From Phycisphaerales bacterium (GTDB taxonomy: Bacteria > Planctomycetota > Phycisphaerae > UBA1845 > PWPN01): a stretch of DNA of 34,893 nucleotides. Under the pieces are notes generated by a model, which saw only the letters and a program-made list of their open reading frames with translations, ran no database searches and was not told the origin of the DNA. Location: contig JAAYCU010000242.1 of the NCBI GenBank assembly GCA_012729595.1, positions 1 to 34,893 of the forward strand, read 5' to 3'. Within the stretch, counting starts at the first letter, position 1; every line of letters begins with the position of its first letter. Made by a program: the position numbers and the translations under genes. Below are positions 1 to 9,314 of the stretch, in pieces.

Positions 1-966
1 GACCTGTGTGGTTCTGGCAGGCAGGTTATGTCCACCGAGATAATCGGCCAGGACGGCCGCATCCATCTGCAGGTTCCTCTGCAATTCCTCGAAATCCAGA
101 TAAACACTGATGGAGTCGATATCGTAAACCCCGGTGCGCACGTCATCGACATATCGGAAGGTACGTGTGTGCGCACTCAGATCGCTGATGCGGCCGGTAT
201 CACTGAAGGGAACAAACGTTACCGAGACCTCCTCGCCCCGGTAATAGAAACGTTGATAATTCCCGCTTGCATCTCGGCTGGCACACAGATCGCTGCCAAG
301 AATCACGCCGTCGAGGGCCGGTCCCACCCACGCCGGATCGAAAGACCCCAGTTTCGTACTCTCTGCCAATGGAATCGGACGGTAATTGCCGGGACGCCTG
401 TAAAGCGAGTTCTCGCTGACGGCGGCCTTGCCCCGCTCCTTGGGAGTGGCGTTTTCCCACCATTGTTGCCAACGGGCCTCCAGGTCCGGTGGCAGAACGC
501 TGTTACCCTGAGCGTCCCGGCCGTAACAAGGCATCTCGAATTTCCCCAAAGTCGTAGAACCGGGATAATACTTTTCGTAGAACAGACCATGCCCAAACTC
601 ATTGACGCGATTGGTCTCCTCCAACCGAATCCCCACCAGTTGGGCCATGTTGGTCCGGCCGGTATGCGGAAAGCGAATAACCCCATAACTGATGATTACC
701 GGGGTGGCTTCCTCGATGACCTCAGGCATCTCCTCTTTAATTGTGTCAATAAACTCCTGGTAGTAACCGAATCCCTGCAGGGTTCCGTTCTCCATCACCA
801 AATCGCCCAGCATACCGCGTGAGCGGTCCTTGACCATCTGGAGGAAACCGTCCATCACGCTGACCACAATAAGCACCATGGCAACGCATAGGCAGACGGC
901 CGCCATGGCGAAAAAGGCAATTCGCCTTTTGAAGAGATATCGCAGACAAAGAAAAAGCTTATACAT
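1..966 (-). CDS. LolC/LolE-family (FtsX-like) ABC transporter permease, partial (runs off left edge)
   Basis: Reverse-strand translation from ATG at 966 is open to base 1: MYKLFLCLRYLFKRRIAFFAMAAVCLCVAMVLIVVSVMDGFLQMVKDRSRGMLGDLVMENG...; N-terminal TM segment and LolC/E-like start. Missing from the ORF track because there is no stop in the window. Confidence 0.75.
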   Translation of the reverse strand, partial: MYKLFLCLRYLFKRRIAFFAMAAVCLCVAMVLIVVSVMDGFLQMVKDRSRGMLGDLVMENGTLQGFGYYQEFIDTIKEEMPEVIEEATPVIISYGVIRFPHTGRTNMAQLVGIRLEETNRVNEFGHGLFYEKYYPGSTTLGKFEMPCYGRDAQGNSVLPPDLEARWQQWWENATPKERGKAAVSENSLYRRPGNYRPIPLAESTKLGSFDPAWVGPALDGVILGSDLCASRDASGNYQRFYYRGEEVSVTFVPFSDTGRISDLSAHTRTFRYVDDVRTGVYDIDSISVYLDFEELQRNLQMDAAVLADYLGGHNLPARTTQV

Positions 967-1008
967 GCGGGACTGTCACCGTGCGGGGCGAGGCTTATGC
1001 CCTCCTCG

Positions 1009-2529
1009 CTATACCGATTCCTCGTTGTCCAGTTCGTTATCTTGGGCTTCCGCTTCCGCGGGGCTGAGCGGACGTTGCAGGGGGAACAGGATCACGTCGC
1101 GGATACTCGGTGAGTCGGTCAGCAACATTACCAACCGATCCACCCCGATACCCAACCCCCCCGCCGGCGGCATGCCGTACTCCAAGGCCCGTACGAAATC
1201 CTCGTCCATCACGGCCATGGTCTCGTCGCGTTTCTCGCCGGCCAACTGCTGCTGGAAATTCTCCTGCTGAATCCGCGGATCGTTCAATTCCGTATAAGCG
1301 TTACCGACCTCCGTGCCGGCCACGAAAGCCTCGAAACGCAAAGCTATGTCCGGATCGTCGCTCTTGCGTCGAGTTAGTGGGCATAAAGGAGCCGGATAAT
1401 CCAAAACGAAAGTGGGTTGAATAAGCTTCGGCTCCACCAGGGCCTCGAAAACTTCGTTAATAACAATGACATCCGCAAGCTTGGACTGGTCGATGCCCAA
1501 TTCCGCGGCCTTGGCCCGAACGGAAGCGATATCGCCCGGCTTGACCCCGGCGTATTCCTCTAGCAAGTCCGCGTAATAACGTCTTGGCCAAGGCGGGGTA
1601 TAGTCAATCATCAGGTCGCCGAAGGGGCGTTTGTACCCGCCTCCGATCCGCTCGATCGCCGATGATACCATCGCCTCGGTAATATCCATCATGTCGTTAT
1701 AATCACCGTAAGCCTGATACAACTCCAACAGGGTGAACTCCGGATTATGCGAGGTATCGATCCCCTCGTTGCGGAAGACGCGGGAGAACTCGAACACCCG
1801 CTCCATCCCCCCTACCAGCAGTCGTTTGAGATACAGCTCCGGACTGATCCGCAAGAATAGCTTCATATCCAGTGTGTTATGATGGGTGACGAATGGACGA
1901 GCCGCCGCCCCGCCGTAGATCGGTTGCAGGACCGGCGTTTCCACCTCGAAAAAGCGGTGGTCCACCAGACAGCGGCGGATGGAATCGATGATCGCGCTGC
2001 GCTGCTTGAAGGTTTCCTGGACCGCCGGGTTGGAAAACAGGTCAACATAGCGCCGACGATAACGCAGGTCGATATCCTTCAGCCCGTGCCATTTTTCAGG
2101 CGGCGGCTGCACAGCCTTGCATAGCATGGTTACCGCATCGGCCCAGACGGTCAGTTCACCGGTCTTAGTACGACCGAGTACACCGTCAACCCCGATCATA
2201 TCTCCGAGATTCAACAGCTTAGCGGCCAGGGTGAACTCCTGTTCCGTCACCGCCGACTTGCTGACCCCGACCTGGATTACCCCGCCGCTGTCGCGTAGCT
2301 GCATGAATATCAGCTTGCCCGTTGGACGATACAACACCAAGCGCCCGGCAACCCGCACACGGACACCCTCGGCGTGCTGGCCCGGTTCGATATTCCGGGC
2401 CTCGCCATCCCGACGAACCTCGGCGATCGCCTCCACGTTTTCAAAACGCTGGCCGTAGGGGTCTATCCCTAATTCGCGGATCCGCTCTAGCTTGGTTATG
2501 CGATCTTCAACCTGCTGCTGAATACTCAT
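1009..2529 (-). CDS. lysS: Lysyl-tRNA synthetase, class II
   Basis: ORF 1009..2601; likely start MSIQQQVEDRITKLERIRELGIDPYG at 2529. Class II LysRS motifs: KPFVTHHNTLDMKLFLRISPELYLKRLLVGGMERVFEFSRVFRNEGIDTSHNPEFTLLE and GMPPAGGLGIGVDRLVMLLT. Confidence 0.96.
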   Translation of the reverse strand: MSIQQQVEDRITKLERIRELGIDPYGQRFENVEAIAEVRRDGEARNIEPGQHAEGVRVRVAGRLVLYRPTGKLIFMQLRDSGGVIQVGVSKSAVTEQEFTLAAKLLNLGDMIGVDGVLGRTKTGELTVWADAVTMLCKAVQPPPEKWHGLKDIDLRYRRRYVDLFSNPAVQETFKQRSAIIDSIRRCLVDHRFFEVETPVLQPIYGGAAARPFVTHHNTLDMKLFLRISPELYLKRLLVGGMERVFEFSRVFRNEGIDTSHNPEFTLLELYQAYGDYNDMMDITEAMVSSAIERIGGGYKRPFGDLMIDYTPPWPRRYYADLLEEYAGVKPGDIASVRAKAAELGIDQSKLADVIVINEVFEALVEPKLIQPTFVLDYPAPLCPLTRRKSDDPDIALRFEAFVAGTEVGNAYTELNDPRIQQENFQQQLAGEKRDETMAVMDEDFVRALEYGMPPAGGLGIGVDRLVMLLTDSPSIRDVILFPLQRPLSPAEAEAQDNELDNEESV

Positions 2530-2692
2530 GTTCTTTAATACCGTTCTCTCTGTAGCGTGGACCCCTGCCAGGGATCGAAAACATTGCCGTATTGCGGACA
2601 ACCGTCATCGCGCTATTGCTGACGGCTGGGCATTGTCGCCGATTTTCTCCGGAATTGCCAATCGCCCCCCATCTCATGCCATAGTCCCGCGC

Positions 2693-2731
2693 AGCCAAAA
2701 ACCCCCACGCAAGCGTGAGGGTTTCTCGGCT
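2693..2731 (-). terminator. Strong hairpin terminator upstream of lysS (minus-strand reading)
   Basis: Minus strand: AGCCGAGAAACCCTCACGC-TT-GCGTGGGGGTTTTTGGCT; long GC-rich stem with a TTTTT tract. Confidence 0.65.
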
Positions 2732-2855
2732 GGGACGACAGAAAAAAGGCCGCCCCTAAGGAAACACTGAACGACGGGAGCCCGGGATCGATCCGGGAAT
2801 ACTGACAGGGAGACCGGTTCTCCCACACCCGCTAACATCTTTTCATCACGATCAG
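2693..2855 (-). ncRNA. Candidate structured small RNA or lysS leader/attenuator
   Basis: Minus-strand -35 TTGCCA (2885-2890), 17-bp spacer, -10 TATGTT (2862-2867). Then hairpins GGGAGA-accgg-TCTCCC (2808-2824) and CCCGG-atcgatc-CCGGG (2781-2797), then the terminator at 2693-2731. Confidence 0.4.
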
Positions 2856-2932
2856 GAACAAAACATATCGGCTTGGCAACCAGTTGGCAAATCATGACCG
2901 CATATCCGCCTGTCGGCTGAAAGTTAATACGC

Positions 2933-2938
2933 TATAAT
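2933..2938 (+). promoter_or_regulatory. Putative -10 element upstream of larE
   Basis: Perfect TATAAT; -35 is weak. Confidence 0.35.
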
Positions 2939-2955
2939 ATCCTATTAACGTCCAT

Positions 2956-2980
2956 GGCCGACCTTATCGTCGGCCTTTTT
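2956..2980 (+). terminator. Intrinsic-terminator-like hairpin ahead of larE
   Basis: GGCCGAC-cttatc-GTCGGCC followed by TTTTT, 32 nt upstream of the larE GTG. Confidence 0.6.
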
Positions 2981-3012
2981 GATGAGCCCGGACTGCTCGG
3001 GAGGGCCGCCTT

Positions 3013-3855
3013 GTGCAAGAAACCGCGCTGGAAACCAAACTGGAGAAGATGAAAAGTGGCCTGCGGGCCCTGGAGAGCGTGGCCGTCGCGTTTTCGGCCG
3101 GCGTGGACTCGACCTTTCTGCTCAAGGTGGCCGTCGATACGCTCGGCCCGGACAAGGTGATCGCGGTTACCGCCGACAGCGACAGCCTGGCCCGGGCGGA
3201 ATTCGAGGAGGCGGTCAAGCTGGCCGAGGGCATGGGGGCGCGGCATGCGGTAATCAAGACCGGCGAGTTCGACGATCCGAATTATCTGGCCAACCCGGCC
3301 AACCGCTGCTACTACTGCAAGAACGAGTTGTTCGGCAAACTCGGCGAGTTTATCGCCGAGCACGGGTTGAAGGCCGTCGTGGCCGGGGTGAACGCAGACG
3401 ATTACGCCGACTGGCGGCCCGGTATCCAGGCTGGACGCGAACACCATGTGTATACGCCCTGCGCCGATGCGGGGCTGACCAAGCAGGATATCCGAGCGTT
3501 AAGCAGGCGGATGGGCCTGCCCACGTACGACAAGCCGGCCATGCCTTGTCTGGCCAGTCGAATACCATACGGCGAGGCCATCACCCCGGAGAAGCTCAAG
3601 ATGATCGAACGCGGCGAGGCCCTGCTGCGGGAGATGGGCTTTCCCGAGTGCCGGGTACGTCATCATCAAAACCTGGCCCGTATCGAGGTGCCGGCCGGAC
3701 AGATCGAAATCCTCTGCCGCCCCGAGACCCGCCAACAAGTCGAATCCGCCTTTCGCGATATCGGCTACGCCTACGTGGCCGTGGACCTGCGCGGGTTCCG
3801 TAGCGGGAGCATGAACGAAGTGATCGCCTTCGGGCAGAAAACGCCCGCCGAATAA
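3013..3855 (+). CDS. larE: ATP-dependent sacrificial sulfur transferase LarE
   Basis: PP-loop SAGVDSTFLLKVA, ANRCYYCKNELF, DDYADWRPG, MPCLASRIPYGEAIT, VRHHQNLARIEV; GTG start. Confidence 0.93.
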   Translation: MQETALETKLEKMKSGLRALESVAVAFSAGVDSTFLLKVAVDTLGPDKVIAVTADSDSLARAEFEEAVKLAEGMGARHAVIKTGEFDDPNYLANPANRCYYCKNELFGKLGEFIAEHGLKAVVAGVNADDYADWRPGIQAGREHHVYTPCADAGLTKQDIRALSRRMGLPTYDKPAMPCLASRIPYGEAITPEKLKMIERGEALLREMGFPECRVRHHQNLARIEVPAGQIEILCRPETRQQVESAFRDIGYAYVAVDLRGFRSGSMNEVIAFGQKTPAE

Positions 3856-3988
3856 ACGCATTCATGATTTCGCGGGTCTGTCCTTCTCGACCGGGAATAG
3901 GGAAATCTTCGACACTCGACGCATGCGTCGACAAGCATTATTCTACCAGTACCATTAAGCTATTCCGTTGATCGAGGAACAATAATCC

Positions 3989-5062
3989 ATGAGCAATCCG
4001 GAACGTATCCTTCAGGTTGGTATCGTCGGGTTGGGCCATCTGCATCCGCGTCTGTATATGCCCTTGTTCGAATCCTGCCCATTGACCAAGGTCGTGGCCG
4101 TCACCGAATCGAACCCCGACTTGCGCCACGTCTTCTGCGGCGACTACGGAACGGCCGGCTACGCGGGCGTGGAGGAAATGCTCCACGCGCACCAGTTGGA
4201 CGTGGCCGCTGTGTTCCTGCCACACGCCGATTGCCCGGCGGCGGCGGAGGCGTGCGCCCAGGCAGGCGTGCATCTCATGGTGGAAAAGCCGATGGCCGCC
4301 GACGTGGGAGGCGCGCAACGCATCGTGCAAGCCGCCCAGCGGCACCGGGTCAAGCTGACCACCGGCTACTGCTGGCGGATGCACCCGGCCGCCCGCGAGT
4401 TCAAGGCCCTGATCCAGGAAGGCATCATCGGCCAGCCGGTCGGGGCCGAGGGGCGCTGCGCCGCCGGCCGACTCAGCCGCTACATCGTCGGGCATTCGCC
4501 CTGGATGCTCCAGAAGAGCCGATCCGGCGGCGGGCCGATGTATAACCTCGGCGTACATTGGATCGACCTGTTCCGCTGGATGCTCGACGACGAGGTCATC
4601 GAGGCCGAGGGGCGAAACGTCAAGGTCAATACGGAGTACGACATCGAGGACAATTCCTTCGCCCATCTACGTTTTTCCCGAGGGACCATCGCCGCCTTGG
4701 ATATCAGCTATACCGTGCCGGATTCGTTCCCTTACGGGCGCGATCTATACCTTTCCGTGCGCGGTACGCAAGGGGTGATTTCCTGGTCGCCGGCGTATGA
4801 GGGTGAAAAGGACATTCTGTTCGTGTGCAGCGATCACGAGGCCTTCGCCGGCTCACCGCGGCGCAGCCTTTCTTTTGAGTTGACCACGATCAAGGGTTAT
4901 TCCGGCGTGATGGGGATGGATTATGTGCGCGACTTCGCCGAGGCGGTGTTGTACGACCGCCCGCCGGCCATTTCCGGCGAGGACGGGGTGGCCGCCCTCA
5001 AGGTGGTCGAGGCCGTCTATCGCGCCGCCGAGGAGAAACGGTGGGTTCCCATCACGGGTTGA
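3989..5062 (+). CDS. Gfo/Idh/MocA family oxidoreductase
   Basis: N-terminal Rossmann VGIVGLGHLHPRLYMPLFE; EKPMAADVGGAQRIVQAA; GGPMYNLGVHWIDLFRWML. Confidence 0.9.
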   Translation: MSNPERILQVGIVGLGHLHPRLYMPLFESCPLTKVVAVTESNPDLRHVFCGDYGTAGYAGVEEMLHAHQLDVAAVFLPHADCPAAAEACAQAGVHLMVEKPMAADVGGAQRIVQAAQRHRVKLTTGYCWRMHPAAREFKALIQEGIIGQPVGAEGRCAAGRLSRYIVGHSPWMLQKSRSGGGPMYNLGVHWIDLFRWMLDDEVIEAEGRNVKVNTEYDIEDNSFAHLRFSRGTIAALDISYTVPDSFPYGRDLYLSVRGTQGVISWSPAYEGEKDILFVCSDHEAFAGSPRRSLSFELTTIKGYSGVMGMDYVRDFAEAVLYDRPPAISGEDGVAALKVVEAVYRAAEEKRWVPITG

Positions 5063-5101
5063 GAACCCTGCATCGTTGATGCTCTATTCGAGCGTTTGCC
5101 C

Positions 5102-6520
5102 ATGTCGTCCACGATTGTATGGTTTCGACAGGATCTGCGTCTGGCGGATAATCCGGCGTTGGCGGCGGCCGGGCGGCGGGGCACGCCGATCATTCCTGTA
5201 TTTATTTTCGACCCCGAGTCGGAAGGCCGCTGGGCGCCGGGCGGCGCCGCCCGCTGGTGGATGCACCATTCGCTGTATGAATTGGACAATCAACTGCGCG
5301 GTCGCGGCTCGCGTCTGATTATCCGCCAGGGTCAAACACTCGATACACTTGATGAACTTGTCCGGCAAAGCGGGGCGGACGCCGTCTTCTGGAACCGCCG
5401 GTACGAGCCGGCGGCCAGGCGACAAGATGAAACAATCGCCCGTAACCTGAAAAAACGCGGGCTGACCGTGGAAACCTTCAATGCAACCCTGCTGTTCGAG
5501 CCCGATGAGGTGATGAACAAACAGGGCGAACCGTATCGGGTATTCACGCCTTATTATCACGCCTGCCTCGCCCGCGGCGAGCCCACTGCCCCGTTGCCTC
5601 CGCCGCACCGTCTGCCGAGTCCCCAGCGCTGGCCCGACACGTTGAAACTTGCGGAGCTGCAACTGCGCCCGACCATCGACTGGGCCGGCGGGCTGGCGGA
5701 AGCTTGGAAGCCCGGCGAAACAGCAGCCCAACAATGTCTGAAGCGATTCGTGACCCGGGCCTTGAACGACTACAACGAACAACGCGAGCGTCCCGATCTG
5801 GAAGGCACCTCGCGTTTATCGCCTTATCTGCACTGGGGTGAAATCAGTTCGCGACAGGTATGGTCGGCGATCAGGGCGGAGAGCGGGCGGGACGCGGAGG
5901 CGTTTTGTCGCCAACTGATCTGGCGTGAATTCGCCCATCACCTTCTCTATCATTTTCCGCGTACACCGACCAAGCCGTTACGACCGGAGTTCGAACGGTT
6001 CCCGTGGACGAGGCAACGCAAGCTGCTATCCGCCTGGCAGCGCGGCCGTACCGGCTACCCGCTGGTCGACGCGGGGATGCGGCAATTATGGCATACCGGC
6101 TGGATGCATAACCGGGTACGCATGGTTGTCGCTTCCTTCCTGGTTAAACATCTGCTGATCCCCTGGACGGCCGGGGCGGACTGGTTCTGGGATACCCTGG
6201 TCGACGCCGATCTGGCGAATAATACGTTCGGCTGGCAGTGGACCGCCGGTTGCGGGGCCGACGCCGCCCCCTATTTCCGCATTTTCAATCCGGTTGGTCA
6301 GGCGGAACGTTTCGATCCGGACGGCGAATACGTCCGCCGCTGGGTGCCGGAACTGGCCCGGCTGCCGGTACCATGGATTCACCGGCCGTGGGAGGCTGCG
6401 ACCGCTCTACTCGAAAAATCCGGCGTCCGCCTCGGCCATACCTATCCCGAACCGATCGTCGAGCACTCCGAGGCCCGCCGTCTGGCATTGGCCGCCTACC
6501 AGCAAATGCGTAACACCTGA
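5102..6520 (+). CDS. phrB: Deoxyribodipyrimidine photo-lyase / cryptochrome family
   Basis: STIVWFRQDLRLADNPAL; SRLSPYLHWGEIS; WREFAHHLLYHFP; GYPLVDAGMRQLWHTGWMHNRVRMVVASFLVKHLLIPW; DADLANNTFGWQWTAGCGADAAPYFRIFNP. Confidence 0.96.
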   Translation: MSSTIVWFRQDLRLADNPALAAAGRRGTPIIPVFIFDPESEGRWAPGGAARWWMHHSLYELDNQLRGRGSRLIIRQGQTLDTLDELVRQSGADAVFWNRRYEPAARRQDETIARNLKKRGLTVETFNATLLFEPDEVMNKQGEPYRVFTPYYHACLARGEPTAPLPPPHRLPSPQRWPDTLKLAELQLRPTIDWAGGLAEAWKPGETAAQQCLKRFVTRALNDYNEQRERPDLEGTSRLSPYLHWGEISSRQVWSAIRAESGRDAEAFCRQLIWREFAHHLLYHFPRTPTKPLRPEFERFPWTRQRKLLSAWQRGRTGYPLVDAGMRQLWHTGWMHNRVRMVVASFLVKHLLIPWTAGADWFWDTLVDADLANNTFGWQWTAGCGADAAPYFRIFNPVGQAERFDPDGEYVRRWVPELARLPVPWIHRPWEAATALLEKSGVRLGHTYPEPIVEHSEARRLALAAYQQMRNT

Positions 6521-6803
6521 CAATCATTCGCTCATGATTGCCGGCATTGTCTACACGTAACACCAGATATCCCCTAATCCATTATAGAATCAGAAGATAC
6601 GGCTGCTCGCCACTACTGATCAGGAGTGATTAAGCGTGTACCCCGGCAGTAGACCGACACCCCAACCAACCCAATCCCAACGCGGTTCTTCACTATCGAT
6701 CACTCTACCCCTGGTATATACCGAATTATCTGGTTATCGGACGCAATCTAGCCTGATGTGGAGCGGTCACACAACCGATAAACCAGGTGGGAGTATTGCG
6801 CGC

Positions 6804-8750
6804 ATGCCCGCAAAACAAACTATTTTCCGCCTGCTATTGAAGGACACGGATCCTTCAGCCGACGAGGCCCTTGCTCTGGCCATACCCGGAGCAGACATCA
6901 CCACCATGCGGGCGATCATGGAAACCTTATTACTTCGTAAAACACCGCAGGGGCTATTCTCGACTGTGGCCCACTTCCACCTGCTCGACGAACCATGCAA
7001 GCAACTCGTACTGGAGCAAATCGACATCCTGTACAGCGCACTGCGTCAGGCAATGGGAACCAACGATGAACAGGCCCGCATAAACACCCTGGAAATCATT
7101 CATCGAGGCCATGCTTATCGCGCCGCGTATCTGTTCGATCAGGCCTTGCACGACCGATCCGCCCGGGTACGTCAGGTCGCAACCGAAGCTATTTACGGCA
7201 TGGTCGATGAGCTATACAAAGCCGGTGAATTAATCGCCACCCGCAATCTTGAACCTAACCCCGATCCGGAAACGCTTTGTTCGCGAATGCAGGAACTCGC
7301 GGATTTGGCCGAGGACCGCCTTCAGGTTGTCAGCGCCCTTCAAAGCGGATTGGCCTGCTTCAATATGCATTTGCAACCGCGGATTGTCGAGGCGTCCATG
7401 TGGTTCATCGACGCCATTGGGCCGCGCTTCTGGGCCATGTTAACCGTGCCGGGCAGCCGAGCAGGTCATGCGGCCATTACCATTTTTAACGGATTGAAAT
7501 CCCCGCGACTGGTACCCTTCGCCATGGGTGGGTTGAAACACAACGAATTTCGTGCATCGATCGTCAAAGCTCTTACACATTGCGTAGAACCGGAATTCTG
7601 GTCGGAATGGCTCCGCCAGGGCTGGCGCATCGCCCAACCGAAAACCAGCCGGTCGATGGCCGCAATTAAGGAGCTGCATGCTATGAGCAAAGGCGGAGAT
7701 TTGTTTTTCCAATTACCCGCCGTACAGCAGCCCATGCTGGCTTCCTGGCTGAAGGCCGTCGGCATGCCGGAAACCACCAAATTAGGAGCTCTTAGGGAGT
7801 TGCAGAGACGAGGGACGCCAACGGCCCGTCGGGCGGCTGTTTGGGCTTTGGTCAGAATGCAAGAACCGATGGCTAACACCTTGTTGCACAGTATTGCACA
7901 CGATGAGGATCCGGAACTGGCCCGCATGGCCCGACTGGAACTGGCCCGGCGTAACCCGAGTGCTTTTCCGCTGGCCGACGTGACAACACCAACCACCGGA
8001 TCGTGGACGCCACATGAATCCGCATGGGACGCCGGCTTGGATTCCATGACTTTTGAGGAATATTGGTCACTTTTCGATATGCTCAAGCCAGAGCAGCGCA
8101 TTCGGCAAGGAACACGTCTGCTTTCTGACAGGACGGCCATCCGAACGGTCTTGAATCGTCGGCTGATAGAATCAGATACGGTCAGCCAGATACGGGCTCT
8201 GCGAATCATAGTATTGTTACATCTTGCCGGAGAATTCCCCGAACACCTGTATCGTCTTAGCCAGAATGCCCATGCCGAAGTGCGGGCAGCGGCGGTCACG
8301 GCTCTTGGAGGAGTGGTCACGGAAACCAGCCGACATCTCCTTCGCACGGCGATGCACGATGAAGACCAGCGCGTCCAAGCCAACGCCGTTGAAGCCCTCG
8401 CCGAGGTCGGGGCGGAAAATGTTATCGAGGAACTCAAACCCAAGCTGCACTCCCCGGATAACCGCGTGCGAATCAATGCTGTTCGGGCCCTGTTGAAACT
8501 CGGGGTCCGCGAGGCCGCGGAAACTCTGCTTGGAATGCTGGAAGAGGATAATAGGGCCCAGAGGATCAGTGCTCTGTGGCTGATTGAACAGATGGGATTG
8601 TCTTCAGTGGCCAACCGGATTATGAAGATGGTCGAGGCCGATCAGGACGAAGAAGTCAGCCGGCGTGCCGACCGTCTCCTGCACAAGCTGTCGGAACAAA
8701 TCCCGACCCGGCCGGCCGTACGAGCCACCCTGAAGGAGGTTCCCACATGA
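6804..8750 (+). CDS. HEAT-repeat-containing protein
   Basis: ORF 6636..8750; the first 56 codons look non-coding, likely start MPAKQTIFRLLLKD at 6804. Repeated helical units such as AEVRAAAVTALGGV, QRVQANAVEALAEVGAE and NRVRINAVRALLKLG. Confidence 0.8.
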   Translation: MPAKQTIFRLLLKDTDPSADEALALAIPGADITTMRAIMETLLLRKTPQGLFSTVAHFHLLDEPCKQLVLEQIDILYSALRQAMGTNDEQARINTLEIIHRGHAYRAAYLFDQALHDRSARVRQVATEAIYGMVDELYKAGELIATRNLEPNPDPETLCSRMQELADLAEDRLQVVSALQSGLACFNMHLQPRIVEASMWFIDAIGPRFWAMLTVPGSRAGHAAITIFNGLKSPRLVPFAMGGLKHNEFRASIVKALTHCVEPEFWSEWLRQGWRIAQPKTSRSMAAIKELHAMSKGGDLFFQLPAVQQPMLASWLKAVGMPETTKLGALRELQRRGTPTARRAAVWALVRMQEPMANTLLHSIAHDEDPELARMARLELARRNPSAFPLADVTTPTTGSWTPHESAWDAGLDSMTFEEYWSLFDMLKPEQRIRQGTRLLSDRTAIRTVLNRRLIESDTVSQIRALRIIVLLHLAGEFPEHLYRLSQNAHAEVRAAAVTALGGVVTETSRHLLRTAMHDEDQRVQANAVEALAEVGAENVIEELKPKLHSPDNRVRINAVRALLKLGVREAAETLLGMLEEDNRAQRISALWLIEQMGLSSVANRIMKMVEADQDEEVSRRADRLLHKLSEQIPTRPAVRATLKEVPT

Positions 8751-9199
8751 TCTCCCTGCTCCTGGGCCAAGCCATCGAAAACCCATATGACCGCATACGC
8801 TCCATCAGCGAACGGTTCAGCGAACCGGAACCGGAGACGGGTGCCAAGATTGCGGCCTTTCTGGTCTGCCTGATTTGCGTATTTTTGTTGTTTGGTCTTA
8901 TTTATCGTATCCAGCAGCGCAAATCGAATCCCAAGAAAGCCCGGCCGCTAGGCCTCTTCCTGCGAATGCAGTCCGGTCTGAATCTGCCCCTGCTGGATCG
9001 CTGGCATCTGTGGCGATTAGCCCGCACCGCCAATATCCTTCAGCCGGCCGCCTTGCTGATTTCGGAAACGCTTTTCGATAAGGCCGTCACCGCCTATTGT
9101 GGTACAACCGAATCCTCGTCTGGACCAGCCGCCGTTCGCTATCAGCGTATCCGACAAAGGCTGTTCGATTCGACGACGGATGACCACCCGGTCAACTGA
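8747..9199 (+). CDS. Small single-TM membrane protein, unknown function
   Basis: ATGA overlap with the preceding HEAT gene; TM KIAAFLVCLICVFLLFGLIYRIQ followed by a basic cytoplasmic-like segment. Confidence 0.7.
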   Translation: MISLLLGQAIENPYDRIRSISERFSEPEPETGAKIAAFLVCLICVFLLFGLIYRIQQRKSNPKKARPLGLFLRMQSGLNLPLLDRWHLWRLARTANILQPAALLISETLFDKAVTAYCGTTESSSGPAAVRYQRIRQRLFDSTTDDHPVN

Positions 9200-9314
9200 G
9201 GAACATCTGAAACGCCCCCCAAGACCATGACATACGATAAGGCTCCAGCCTTATAGTACACGCCCCATTATTTCGCAGGAGAGGCATGAACCGGCAAACC
9301 TATCGAAACTATGG

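Noticed and set aside
28-822. 264-aa plus-strand ORF
   Set aside because: Antisense to the continuous LolC/E-like permease reading frame on the minus strand.
2774-2831. tRNA gene suggested by T-arm-like hairpin CCCGG-ATCGATC-CCGGG and a GTGGGAG/CTCCCGT acceptor-like pairing
   Set aside because: Only ~22 nt lie between the acceptor-like and T-arm-like parts; no room for D and anticodon arms.
2979-3803. 274-aa R/G-rich ORF
   Set aside because: Alternate frame of larE; GC-driven shadow ORF.
3938-4666. 242-aa minus ORF
   Set aside because: Antisense to the clear Gfo/Idh/MocA gene.
7466-8614. 382-aa minus ORF
   Set aside because: Ser/Arg-rich antisense of the HEAT-repeat gene; no recognisable motif.
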